Origin: an uncultured Cetobacterium sp.
Lineage (GTDB): Bacteria; Fusobacteriota; Fusobacteriia; Fusobacteriales; Fusobacteriaceae
NCBI RefSeq assembly: GCF_945952365.1
Contig: NZ_CAMFHX010000018.1
Span: 1 to 49,144, forward strand
DNA length: 49,144 nucleotides
Direction of reading: 5' to 3'
Position 1 is the stretch's first letter, and the number at the start of each line of letters is the position of its first letter. Under the pieces are notes generated by a model, which did no database searches, was not told where the DNA came from, and worked only from the letters and a program-made list of their open reading frames with translations. Shown in pieces: positions 19,470 through 28,226 of the stretch. A program made the translations under genes and the position numbers.

Positions 19470-21611
19470 ATGCTTTTAAAATTACTTATTAGCTTTTTAA
19501 TCATATATATCAATATTTTCTCCATAAATTTCTCTACAGAAGAGATTGATTGGATTAAAGATAATCAAAAGACTACTTTCACTATAAACGCTTACAATCC
19601 TAAGCACATCTATTTATACGAAAATGAAGCTGGTGTATTAAGTGGTGTTTATATAAATTTTTTCGAAAAAATTTCAAAAGAAACTGGACTTAACTTTAAA
19701 TTTCAAACTTTAAAACGAGATGATATGTTAAATCTATTAAATAAAGGGGAAGGGGACATTATATTTAATGTCAGCAAATCAATCAATCGAAAAAAAAATT
19801 ACAATTTTTTGCCCACATTAAATTCATATACTTTAGGAGTTTACTCTAAAAATGAAACCTTAATTGATATTAAATATCTTGAAAAATATAAAGTTGGAAT
19901 GATACCAACATCATCCGATTCTTTACTAATAAACCAATTTTATCCTCATTTAAATAACGTCATCTCTATCGCTGATAATGGAAATTTTGGATTTTGGGCA
20001 TTAAAAAATAACACTATTGATGCTCTCATTGGTAAGAGTAGCAATGATATTTTAAAAACATATAAATTTACACCTTTTGAGAATGTTCCGCCTTCACAAC
20101 TTTGGATGGCAGTAAATAAAAATCATCCTACATTGGAGAAAATTATTACTAAATTTAAACTTGAATTTAGTACAAAAGAAGTTGCTGATATTTTAAAAAA
20201 TGAACGACCCTATTTTTATAGGCAACTACTGAGTAATCAACAGCTATTAGCACGTATTAAAAGACGCTACTCAAATATTAAAGTTCTTATTCCTGATATA
20301 GATGATATGCTACCTATTTTTTATAGATCAAAAAATAAATATAGTGGGTATATTATCGACCGTTTAGAAGAGTTGTCTAAGCTAACTGGCCTACCTATAA
20401 TTTTTACATCGGATTCAGAGAATTATGATATAAAAGCTATCGACTCTAAAATGTTTCAAAGTAACCAAAATAAAAATAAACAAAACTTATATTATATTCC
20501 ATATTATAAGATTCAAATTGGAATATTTTCTAAACATGATGCAAACTTTATAGATTCGTTTCAAGGCTTTGAAAATAAAAGAGTTGGAATAATCTCTTTT
20601 GAAGATATCGATACCAACTTACTAAACTTTTTACACAATTTTGATTTTTATAAAATATACCCAGATACTACAGAGGCTTTAAATGCTATATTAAGAAATG
20701 AAGTAGATTATATAATTGGTGATTTTAAAATAATCTCTATGGGGGTTGCAAATAAATATTTAGAAAATAAAATAAAAGTTGCTGGTTTTTTAGGCGGAAA
20801 TAATACGATTGGCTTTGGAATAAAAAAAGATGCCGATTTAGCTCAGTTAGTCGATAAACTTTTCCCAAATCATCTAGCTGAAAGTAGAATATTACAAAGT
20901 GAGCTTTCAGTATCTAAAAAATTATCTCCTAACTATAAATATTTACTCTTAATGCTCTCAACATTTTTTATAATAATAGCTACACTTTTCTATCTTTTAA
21001 GAAAAGCTACTATCGCTTCAAAAAAAGAGAAGCGTATTACAAAAGCTCTTGTTGAAAGCTTCGAGGCTGCAAATGAACTCAATGATGAGGATACAGGTAA
21101 TCATATTTTAAGAGTCAATCTGTATTCAAAGTTTTTAGCTGAAAAGCTAAAATGTTCTAGTAAATTTATAAAAGAGATTGGAGAATATGCTTCCTTACAT
21201 GATGTCGGAAAAATAGCTATCTCTGATATGATTCTTAAAAAACCAGGTAAACTTACCTCTGAAGAGTTCGAAGAGATGAAAAAACATGTTATTTTTGGAA
21301 AAGAACTCATTAAAAAGATGCAACTTGGATCAATTGCTGAAAATATAGCTCTTTACCACCATGAAAAATGGAATGGAAAAGGTTACTGGTTTGGTTTATC
21401 TACTGATGCTATCCCTTTAGAAGCTAGAATTGTTGCTTTAGCTGATGTGTATGATGCCCTGCGTCAAAAGAGAGTTTATAAAGATGGATTTACTCATGAG
21501 GTCGCTGTTGAGATAATAAAAAAAGAACGTGGTGAACATTTCGACCCCGCTCTTGTAGATATATTCTTAATTCATCATAAAGAGTTTGATAAAATTTTTA
21601 TCTCTCATTAA
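19470..21611 (+). CDS. Membrane sensor HD-GYP c-di-GMP phosphodiesterase
   Basis: The 713-residue product starts at ATG 19470 (GGGGAGGGG just upstream; an in-frame ATG at 19434 lacks a site). Order: signal peptide, two periplasmic bacterial solute-binding domains of the amino-acid type (about 25-255 and 265-490), one membrane helix (about 491-513), and an HD-GYP domain (about 545-710). The catalytic signature is present: HDVGKIA (His577, Asp578) and HHEKWNGKGYWFGL (His630, His631). The usual GYP reads GYW. HD-GYP enzymes hydrolyse c-di-GMP, so a periplasmic ligand probably sets c-di-GMP breakdown. It diverges from the pilus operon; a TATAAT lies at 19430. The sensor layout matches the GGDEF-EAL protein at 25361-28127. 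Confidence 0.92.
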   Translation: MLLKLLISFLIIYINIFSINFSTEEIDWIKDNQKTTFTINAYNPKHIYLYENEAGVLSGVYINFFEKISKETGLNFKFQTLKRDDMLNLLNKGEGDIIFNVSKSINRKKNYNFLPTLNSYTLGVYSKNETLIDIKYLEKYKVGMIPTSSDSLLINQFYPHLNNVISIADNGNFGFWALKNNTIDALIGKSSNDILKTYKFTPFENVPPSQLWMAVNKNHPTLEKIITKFKLEFSTKEVADILKNERPYFYRQLLSNQQLLARIKRRYSNIKVLIPDIDDMLPIFYRSKNKYSGYIIDRLEELSKLTGLPIIFTSDSENYDIKAIDSKMFQSNQNKNKQNLYYIPYYKIQIGIFSKHDANFIDSFQGFENKRVGIISFEDIDTNLLNFLHNFDFYKIYPDTTEALNAILRNEVDYIIGDFKIISMGVANKYLENKIKVAGFLGGNNTIGFGIKKDADLAQLVDKLFPNHLAESRILQSELSVSKKLSPNYKYLLLMLSTFFIIIATLFYLLRKATIASKKEKRITKALVESFEAANELNDEDTGNHILRVNLYSKFLAEKLKCSSKFIKEIGEYASLHDVGKIAISDMILKKPGKLTSEEFEEMKKHVIFGKELIKKMQLGSIAENIALYHHEKWNGKGYWFGLSTDAIPLEARIVALADVYDALRQKRVYKDGFTHEVAVEIIKKERGEHFDPALVDIFLIHHKEFDKIFISH

Positions 21612-21646
21612 ATTTTTCAAAAACAATATTATAACCCCAATAAAAA

Positions 21647-21681
21647 AAGCGTATCAGATTATATTAGTTTCTGATACGCTT
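21647..21681. terminator. Bidirectional terminator, 12-bp stem
   Basis: AAGCGTATCAGA (21647-21658) pairs perfectly with 21670-21681 across an 11-base loop, between the converging HD-GYP and NRAMP-like genes. Confidence 0.88.
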
Positions 21682-21687
21682 CATTTT

Positions 21688-22887
21688 TTAAAGAATTGAG
21701 AATATACTATCTAGTGATGATATTCCTTCATATCCCATAACTAAAACAACAATCACACCGAATATAGTTAAAATTGTTGAGTGTCTATAGTTACCTACTA
21801 TCTCCTTTTTTCTAGAAGCAAGCAGGGTTATTCCTAAAGTTATTGGTAAAATAAGACCATTCAATGCACCCGCTAAAACTAGAAGTGATACTGGTTTTCC
21901 AATTCCTGCCATAACAATTGTTGAAAGTAAAATAAATCCTATTATGAATCTTTTCTCATATTTTAATACAAATGGGAAAAGAGTTTTCAAAAATGAGATA
22001 GATGTATACGCAGCGCCTATTATCGTTCCTAACGATGATGCTAGTATTACAACTCCAAATATTTTATAACCTATATATCCCGCTCCCTGCATAAAAGCTG
22101 AAGCTGGTGGGTTATCTGGATTAAGTTTTGCTCCAGAAGATACAACCCCTAAAACCGCTAAGAAAAGAGCTATTCTTATAACCGAAGCTATACTCACACC
22201 TATAAGTAAACTTCTATTTATATTTTGTAGATTTTCCTCACCTTTAATATTCGCATCTAAAAGTCTATGTCCTCCTGCAAATATTATATAGCCTCCTATT
22301 GTTCCACCAAGTAGTGTCAGCAGTGAAAAACTTAAATCACTATAACTCTCTGGAAAAATAGCACTATATGCCGCTTCTGCTATCGGTGGTTTACTCTCTA
22401 AAGCCACATACGATATAACCAAAATCATTAAAACCCCAAGCACTCTTGTAAACTTATCAATAAACTTTCCTGCATCTTTCGAGATAAAAATCAAAGCTCC
22501 TATCCCTCCAGCTATCAGTGCTGAATAAGTTAAATCAATTCCAAAAAGTACGTTTAATCCAAGTGCAGCTCCTCCAACATTTCCTATATTAAAAGCAAAT
22601 CCACCAAGAGCAACCAAAATAGCAATCAAATATCCTAAACCTGGAACAATTTTATTTGCCAAATCCTGCCCTCTCATCCCAGAAACACCGATGACCCTTG
22701 AGATATTAAGTTGAACTATCAATGTTATAACTATTGATAGTAAGATTGAGAATGCAAAATTTGCTTTAAACTGCTCTGTAAAAATCGATGCTTGAGTCAA
22801 AAAGCCCGGTCCTACTGCTGACGTCGCCATTAAAAAAGCGGCACCTAAGACAGCACCACCACTCTTTGAACCCATATTTTTTTTCAT
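21688..22887 (-). CDS. NRAMP-superfamily transporter, YcsG-like, with altered metal site
   Basis: The 399-residue protein has about eleven membrane helices and the NRAMP fold. In the first helix the classical metal motif DPGN is replaced by AVGPGFLTQ, and the TM6 MPH motif is replaced by FAGGHRLLD. These are features I associate with the YcsG-like branch, so Mn/Fe transport should not be assumed; Mg-type NRAMP relatives also lack DPGN. GGAGGG lies before the ATG. No partner gene of a 5-oxoproline cluster is seen nearby, so the substrate is open. Confidence 0.8.
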   Translation of the reverse strand: MKKNMGSKSGGAVLGAAFLMATSAVGPGFLTQASIFTEQFKANFAFSILLSIVITLIVQLNISRVIGVSGMRGQDLANKIVPGLGYLIAILVALGGFAFNIGNVGGAALGLNVLFGIDLTYSALIAGGIGALIFISKDAGKFIDKFTRVLGVLMILVISYVALESKPPIAEAAYSAIFPESYSDLSFSLLTLLGGTIGGYIIFAGGHRLLDANIKGEENLQNINRSLLIGVSIASVIRIALFLAVLGVVSSGAKLNPDNPPASAFMQGAGYIGYKIFGVVILASSLGTIIGAAYTSISFLKTLFPFVLKYEKRFIIGFILLSTIVMAGIGKPVSLLVLAGALNGLILPITLGITLLASRKKEIVGNYRHSTILTIFGVIVVLVMGYEGISSLDSIFSIL

Positions 22888-22920
22888 AAAAAAAATCCCT
22901 CCGTTATACTAACATGTTAA

Positions 22921-22939
22921 ATAATGCTCAGACATTATA
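22921..22939 (-). promoter_or_regulatory. Probable -10 box and inverted repeat upstream of the NRAMP-like gene
   Basis: The minus strand has TATAAT at 22934-22939 overlapping an inverted repeat, ATAATG-6-CATTAT (22921-22938), 34 bases before the gene. It could be an operator. No convincing -35 box was found. Confidence 0.4.
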
Positions 22940-22994
22940 TACCTTTATTAGTACTTTTACTAGAGGGAATTTTATTTTTTTATTACAAATAAGT

Positions 22995-24272
22995 TTATAG
23001 ATATCTAAGCTTTAGATAGATACCAGCAATCACAAGAGTTTGTATAGCTATTAGTGCTCCAAACTTTAAGAATTGTACGAAATCTATTTTACAACCAGAT
23101 TTTCCTGCTACTCCTACAGCTACAACATTTGTTGCCGAACCTAGTATTGAGATATTTCCACCTAAACATGATCCAAATGATAATGCCCACCAAAGAGCAT
23201 CTGTATGAACCCCATTAAATGTTGGTGCCATAACATCTATAATCTTAGAAACTGTTGCTGCATTCGCAACATTTCCAATAACCGATGTAAATAGAGCTGA
23301 GATTGTCATTATAGAGTAAGTTGCTAATCCAAAGTTTCCTTTTGTCAGCTTTATCATCTGTTCACCAATAACATCTATAACGTGGATTTTCTCAATTCCA
23401 AGAACCATCATAAACAGACCTATGAAGAAGAATAGAGTGTCCCACTCAACATGCTTAAATATGTCTGCTGGCTTTCTTTTAGCTAGTGTTACTAGAAGTA
23501 TCGCTCCACTTAAAGATATTATTGCAAGTCCTTTATTGATGAAGTTATTCAATATAAATCCAAGAATAACAAGTGAGAATATAATTCCAGCTTCTTTTAA
23601 TAACTTTTTATCTTTTAAAGTTCTAGAAGGGTTCATTTCCATAATTCTAGCTTTTAACTCTGTTGAAACATGGAAATCTTTTCCGTAGATAAAGTACACA
23701 TTCACAAGTAAAACTACCATCGATATTATAGCTACTGGTGATGTATTGAATAGAAACTCATTGAATCCAAGACCACTTTCATGCCCTATGATAAGTTGAG
23801 TAGGGTCTCCAATTAGTGTTGCATTTCCACCTATATTTGCAGCCATTATCTCTGTTATTACAAATGGGAATGGATTTAACTTTAACTCTCCCGCAAGTAA
23901 AATTGATATTGGCGCCATCAGTAAGATAGTTGTAACATTATCTAAAAACGCCGAACATATAGCAGTTACTATCGCTAAAAATACTATCAGAAGGAATGGT
24001 TCCCCTCTAACAAATTTTGCTAACGTAATTGCAAACCATTGGAAAACACCAGTTTCTGATATCAAATGAACCATTATCATCATACCAATTAGTAGGAATA
24101 AAATCTCTAATCTACTTGCCACTGCGTGCAGTGCTTCCTCTTCATTAAATAAACCAACCATAGACATAGCTAAACCACCAATCATAGTAGCCCACGCCCC
24201 AGGCACCTTCTCTGTTATTATACAGTAGAACACTGCAATAAATATAGAGAGTCCTAATACTAAGCTTAACAT
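22995..24272 (-). CDS. ArsB/NhaD-superfamily ion permease
   Basis: The 425-residue protein has eleven to twelve membrane helices of the ArsB/NhaD/CitMHS ion-transporter superfamily. It carries AFLDNVTTILLMAPI and ANIGGNATLIGDP in the first half and SVIGNVANAATVSKI with GGNISILGSATNVV in the second; these repeated hairpin motifs line the substrate site in this superfamily. Substrate could be Na+/H+, arsenite or an organic or inorganic anion; sequence alone does not decide. It lies 14 bases after the PTS-EIIA/CBS gene, so the two are an operon and the partner may control transport. Confidence 0.85.
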   Translation of the reverse strand: MLSLVLGLSIFIAVFYCIITEKVPGAWATMIGGLAMSMVGLFNEEEALHAVASRLEILFLLIGMMIMVHLISETGVFQWFAITLAKFVRGEPFLLIVFLAIVTAICSAFLDNVTTILLMAPISILLAGELKLNPFPFVITEIMAANIGGNATLIGDPTQLIIGHESGLGFNEFLFNTSPVAIISMVVLLVNVYFIYGKDFHVSTELKARIMEMNPSRTLKDKKLLKEAGIIFSLVILGFILNNFINKGLAIISLSGAILLVTLAKRKPADIFKHVEWDTLFFFIGLFMMVLGIEKIHVIDVIGEQMIKLTKGNFGLATYSIMTISALFTSVIGNVANAATVSKIIDVMAPTFNGVHTDALWWALSFGSCLGGNISILGSATNVVAVGVAGKSGCKIDFVQFLKFGALIAIQTLVIAGIYLKLRYL

Positions 24273-24286
24273 AAACTCACTTCCTT

Positions 24287-25210
24287 TTATATATGTAATA
24301 TTTTTCTTATAATATCCGATCTTAGAATAATTCCAAGATACCTTCCATTTTCAATAACATATATTCTAGTAACTCCACGATTCATAAATAGATATGAAAC
24401 CTCCATTAAAGAAGCTTCTTTATCCACAGTCACAACTCCATCTTGTCTATAAAGTTCTGCTATCGTAGTTGTTTTCTCATTTATTAGGTAGTTCTCAAAA
24501 GGCTCTCCAACAGTCATAAAGTTTAAGTCATTTAAAATTGTTGTATACTTTGGCATTCCAAAGGCGATTAACTCTCTTTCAGTTATCTCTCCTAAGAACT
24601 TATTATTTTTATCCACAACAGGAATTCCACTTACCTTTTCCATAATTATTCTCTTTGCTATATCTTCAAGTGTGTTGCCAACACTTGCTGGTGCAGGTAG
24701 GTTTGTCATTAAATCTTCAGCTGTTATGTTGTGATCTATCTCTATATTTGCAGCTTGTAAAGTTTTCATTGTTATAATAGGATCTTTTCCTGCTATTATT
24801 TTATCTAAAACATCTCTATTTTTCATAGCTAACTTAGAGATTCCTGACATTATTTTCAATATTTTTTTACTTTTTAATACATCAGCAAGCACAAGAATAA
24901 CGATTTTTAAATCCTCTTCTTTATTATCTAAAGTTTTTACTTTAATAGGCTTTTCTGGGAAACCAATTGCCACTAATATATCATCGTAGTGCTCTAACCT
25001 CGCGTGTGGGATAGCTACTCCATAACCTAAGTATGTTGATGCTTCTTCCTCTCTCTTTAAAACAGCCTTTTTCATAATCTCTTTTTCTAGTTTTAAAACC
25101 TTATTGTTTTCAACTAATTGATTCAACATATTCTCTACCAACTCGTTTATATTACTCCCTTTAATGTTTGGAATAATTACCTTTTCCGATAGATAGCTAG
25201 ACAGCTTCAT
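24287..25210 (-). CDS. PTS EIIA domain fused to a CBS pair
   Basis: The 307-residue protein has an N-terminal fructose/mannitol-type EIIA domain (about 1-150) with the phospho-histidine in GVAIPHARLE (His69). A pair of CBS domains follows (about 165-225 and 245-305; VSGIPVVDKNNKFLG and RIYVIENGRYLG). CBS pairs bind adenine nucleotides. With no EIIB or EIIC partner here and an ion permease directly downstream, it probably senses PTS phosphorylation and energy state to regulate that permease (inference). The start has GGAGGTG about 5 bases upstream. Confidence 0.87.
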   Translation of the reverse strand: MKLSSYLSEKVIIPNIKGSNINELVENMLNQLVENNKVLKLEKEIMKKAVLKREEEASTYLGYGVAIPHARLEHYDDILVAIGFPEKPIKVKTLDNKEEDLKIVILVLADVLKSKKILKIMSGISKLAMKNRDVLDKIIAGKDPIITMKTLQAANIEIDHNITAEDLMTNLPAPASVGNTLEDIAKRIIMEKVSGIPVVDKNNKFLGEITERELIAFGMPKYTTILNDLNFMTVGEPFENYLINEKTTTIAELYRQDGVVTVDKEASLMEVSYLFMNRGVTRIYVIENGRYLGIILRSDIIRKILHI

Positions 25211-25258
25211 GTGAACACCTCCGTTATTTTTACACTACTTTGTTTTTTGTTCATTTTT

Positions 25259-25286
25259 AGTATAGCACATTTTTCCAAAAAGTAAA
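25259..25286 (-). promoter_or_regulatory. Promoter of the EIIA-CBS/permease operon
   Basis: TTTACT (25281-25286) and TATACT (25259-25264) are 16 bases apart, 49 bases upstream of the gene. Confidence 0.55.
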
Positions 25287-25321
25287 GCCCAGTTGAACCA
25301 AGAGTCAAATAAAAATATTAG

Positions 25322-25350
25322 AAAAAGGTTATAACTACTATAACCTTTTT
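25322..25350 (-). terminator. Terminator of the GGDEF-EAL gene
   Basis: A perfect 12-bp stem (25322-25333 with 25339-25350), 5-base loop and T tract directly follow the stop codon. Confidence 0.88.
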
Positions 25351-25360
25351 CTAAAAAATA

Positions 25361-27862
25361 TTATAATTTCTTTTCAAATTCATCTTTTGTTATTGGTTTA
25401 CTAAAAATATATCCCTGCCCTATTCTTACATTTGAATTATGTAAAAATAGAAGTTGCTCTTCAGTTTCTATTCCTTCTGCTACTATAACCACATTTAAAT
25501 CTTTTACAAGACCTATAAGTGCACTATAGATATTTGAAGCTACCAAATTATCTTTTGTTCCAATCGCATCTAATATACCCTTATCAAATTTCACAACTTC
25601 TAAAGGTAGCAGCGGTAGCAAACTCACTGTTGAATGCCCTGCTGTAAAATCATCCATAGCTAAAGATAATCCCAATCTTTTTAACTCATCTATCTTTAAA
25701 AGAGTAGTTTTTAAATTTTTAGAAAAAATAGACTCTGTTATCTCTACCTCTAACCATTTCCCTGGAACATCATTTTTTTCCAAAAGTTCTTTTATATTTT
25801 GAACTACATCATCTTTCTCTAAACTTTTCATTGAAAGATTGAAAGAAAGCTTGAAATTATCATCAACTAAGTTATTCTCTTTTAGATACTTAACATACTT
25901 TATTGTTTCATCAGCTATTTTATAATCTACTAAATGAATCAAATTTATATTCTCAGCTATAGGAATAAACTCAGCTGGAGAGATGAATCCTAAATTGTCA
26001 CTTACCCATCTAGCTAAACTTTCTCCACCAATAATTTTTTTAGTTTTTATATCAAATTTTGGCTGATAAACTGCATAAAGTCCCGCTAAATTTTTGGTTC
26101 TTAAAAGTGATTTTATCGAATACTCTCTTTTCTTTCTTTTTAAAATCTCCTCTGTAGCCTCTAAATAGTAAGTTCCATTTTTCTTTTTAGCTTCTTCCAT
26201 AGCCATATAAGCATATTTAAAAGCCTCTTCTAACTCCTCTAGAGTATCCTTTTTGTAGTAACCTATACTCAAATCAAGCTGATAAGCTAGCTTTAAAGCT
26301 TTCAATTCATCTTTTAATAAATTTAATCTTTCGATTATAAACTCCTCTTGGATAAAGAGATCAAACTCATCTCCTGAAAGTCTAAATATATCTTGATTTG
26401 GAAATATCTTTTTTAAACATCCAGCAACAGATTTTAAAAGATAATCTCCTGAAGCCTGACCATATTTATCATTTATCTCTTTAAAGTTATCAATATCCAT
26501 TGTTATTGCATAACCTTTCAGATTTTTTTTCTTTGAAATAAAGTTTAAAAACTCTGTTCTATTTGGTAATCCTGTTGTTAAATCCTTTTTCAACTCTCTT
26601 GTTACCTTATAATTTGAAAGAATCTTATAAATAGAAGCCATTCCCAATAAACTTGAAACTCCTAATAAAATATATAAAATTTTATTTGTAACTTGGAACT
26701 TTTGATACTCATTAAAAGCTTCTTGCTTTTTTATTATATCAGCTTCCTCTTCTACTTTTTTCAAACTAAGTCCATTTTTAATTCCTTTATTTATAATATC
26801 TCTTAAAATAGCATCCTCTTTATGAAGAGCTAAAGATATTGGAATTCTAATAAATTCATCCACTCTAAATTTACTGGTATCCATTTTATTTATATCAAAT
26901 TGTAAAGCTGTATTAATCTCGTGTCGATTTAAAGCTTTTTCCAACTGGTCATAATCACCATATAATTTTATATCCTCATCCATATAAAACTCTCTCACAA
27001 AACTTTCCTCAACTGATCCTTTAACAACTCCAACTTTCGTGTTATGAGTATAAAAACTAGATATTTTATATAGTATTGGAGTGTATATAGGTTTTGTAAA
27101 AATCAGTTCATCGTTCCAATCTTTATTCTCAGCAAGAGGAACAATTCTTATTTTTCTAGATAAAAAATCGGTATATACATGATCCCAGTTATTATTCCTA
27201 TCATTGACTACTTTAAACTTAATTCCAGTTCTCGATGATAAACTGTTTACAAAAAATGGGATTACACCAACAACCCTATTTAAATTTTTAGAGTAATAAC
27301 TCAATGTATAATTCGGGTCTAAAGCTATCGACACCTGTGGTAAAATTTGTAAATATTTTTTTTCATCTTCACTCAAAGAGTTTAAAAATTTATTTTTATA
27401 CGTTATATGATTTCTTTTTTCTAAAAATCTATTTATTTCTCCCTGATACTTTTCTAAAAGTGCATTATTTATAATCTCTGTTAAATCTGCTAAATCTTTT
27501 CTCAATGCTATTGATGTATCGGGTAAATATCCTACCTTTAGTCCATTTTCCCATCCAACAAGATTATATTTAGATGTTAAAAATATCTCATCCTTCATTT
27601 CATAACTATCTTTTACTTCTACTATTTTTGCATCTATATCATTATATCTTAAAAACTTCTCTAAATATACTTTATAAATTGAATTCTCAGTTACATATAT
27701 CTCTTTTCCATTTAAAGATTCAATTCTATTTGAATCTACTTTCCCTTCAACTGAAGAGGATATATATATCAAATCATCATAAATTGGTAAGCTAAAAGAC
27801 GTATTTCTCTTTCTTTCTTCACTTTGTGACATCATTCCAATAATATCAATTTTTCGCATCAT
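25361..27862 (-). CDS. GGDEF-EAL c-di-GMP enzyme, main part of a frameshifted gene
   Basis: This frame (833 residues) lacks a signal peptide and continues the protein begun in the fragment 27846-28127. A one-base change in a run of five A at 27850-27854 would join them into about 921 residues: signal peptide, two periplasmic solute-binding domains, a membrane helix (here about 398-417), GGDEF (about 430-575) and EAL (about 600-830). The GGDEF motif is RLSGDEF (Ser496 for the first Gly) and has no RxxD inhibitory site. The EAL domain keeps ESLAR, NLSMKSL, EITES, DDFTAG, KFDKG and AEGIET, so phosphodiesterase activity is plausible. The start given here (MMRKID) has no good binding site and is probably not native. 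Confidence 0.85.
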   Translation of the reverse strand: MMRKIDIIGMMSQSEERKRNTSFSLPIYDDLIYISSSVEGKVDSNRIESLNGKEIYVTENSIYKVYLEKFLRYNDIDAKIVEVKDSYEMKDEIFLTSKYNLVGWENGLKVGYLPDTSIALRKDLADLTEIINNALLEKYQGEINRFLEKRNHITYKNKFLNSLSEDEKKYLQILPQVSIALDPNYTLSYYSKNLNRVVGVIPFFVNSLSSRTGIKFKVVNDRNNNWDHVYTDFLSRKIRIVPLAENKDWNDELIFTKPIYTPILYKISSFYTHNTKVGVVKGSVEESFVREFYMDEDIKLYGDYDQLEKALNRHEINTALQFDINKMDTSKFRVDEFIRIPISLALHKEDAILRDIINKGIKNGLSLKKVEEEADIIKKQEAFNEYQKFQVTNKILYILLGVSSLLGMASIYKILSNYKVTRELKKDLTTGLPNRTEFLNFISKKKNLKGYAITMDIDNFKEINDKYGQASGDYLLKSVAGCLKKIFPNQDIFRLSGDEFDLFIQEEFIIERLNLLKDELKALKLAYQLDLSIGYYKKDTLEELEEAFKYAYMAMEEAKKKNGTYYLEATEEILKRKKREYSIKSLLRTKNLAGLYAVYQPKFDIKTKKIIGGESLARWVSDNLGFISPAEFIPIAENINLIHLVDYKIADETIKYVKYLKENNLVDDNFKLSFNLSMKSLEKDDVVQNIKELLEKNDVPGKWLEVEITESIFSKNLKTTLLKIDELKRLGLSLAMDDFTAGHSTVSLLPLLPLEVVKFDKGILDAIGTKDNLVASNIYSALIGLVKDLNVVIVAEGIETEEQLLFLHNSNVRIGQGYIFSKPITKDEFEKKL

Positions 27863-28127
27863 AAAGTGTTAAGATTTCATTCCAATCAGCTTTTACAATC
27901 TCTATATTCAGATTAAGATAACTCTTTAGCATCTCCTCTATTAAAATATTCAATGATTCCCCATCAACTATAGAGCTTTCAAACTCTGATGACTTCAATC
28001 CCAAAACCAACCGACGTCCTTTATAACTCTCTAATATCTTCTCTTCCTTTGTATTTTTAGGTATATACGTAGCTGAAAATATAACTTGAGTTAATAAAAG
28101 AAAACAAAATACAAAAACCTTTCGCAT
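27846..28127 (-). CDS. N-terminal fragment of the GGDEF-EAL protein (frameshift)
   Basis: The 93 residues comprise a signal peptide (VFVFCFLLLTQVIFS) and the first lobe of a solute-binding domain, ending at NEILTLYDAKN-stop. The next frame continues with IDIIGMMSQSEERKRNTSF. In the paralogous HD-GYP protein the equivalent stretch is continuous (MLNLLNKGEGDIIFNVSKSINRKK broken here to its parts NLLNKGEGDI and SKSINRKK), which supports a lost frame. GGGAGG lies just before the ATG. The cause may be a sequencing error, a true mutation or a phase-variable A tract. Confidence 0.75.
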   Translation of the reverse strand: MRKVFVFCFLLLTQVIFSATYIPKNTKEEKILESYKGRRLVLGLKSSEFESSIVDGESLNILIEEMLKSYLNLNIEIVKADWNEILTLYDAKN

Positions 28128-28157
28128 CCATCCTCCCGTTTCTTTTTAATGAACTAT

Positions 28158-28186
28158 ATTATATCAAATTTTATAGAACCGGTCAA
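28158..28186 (-). promoter_or_regulatory. Promoter of the GGDEF-EAL gene
   Basis: TTGACC (28181-28186), 17 bases, TATAAT (28158-28163), about 30 bases before the start codon. It is close to consensus. Confidence 0.8.
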
Positions 28187-28226
28187 ATTATTACCACTGT
28201 TTTTGTATAATTACTTCGTTTTTAGG

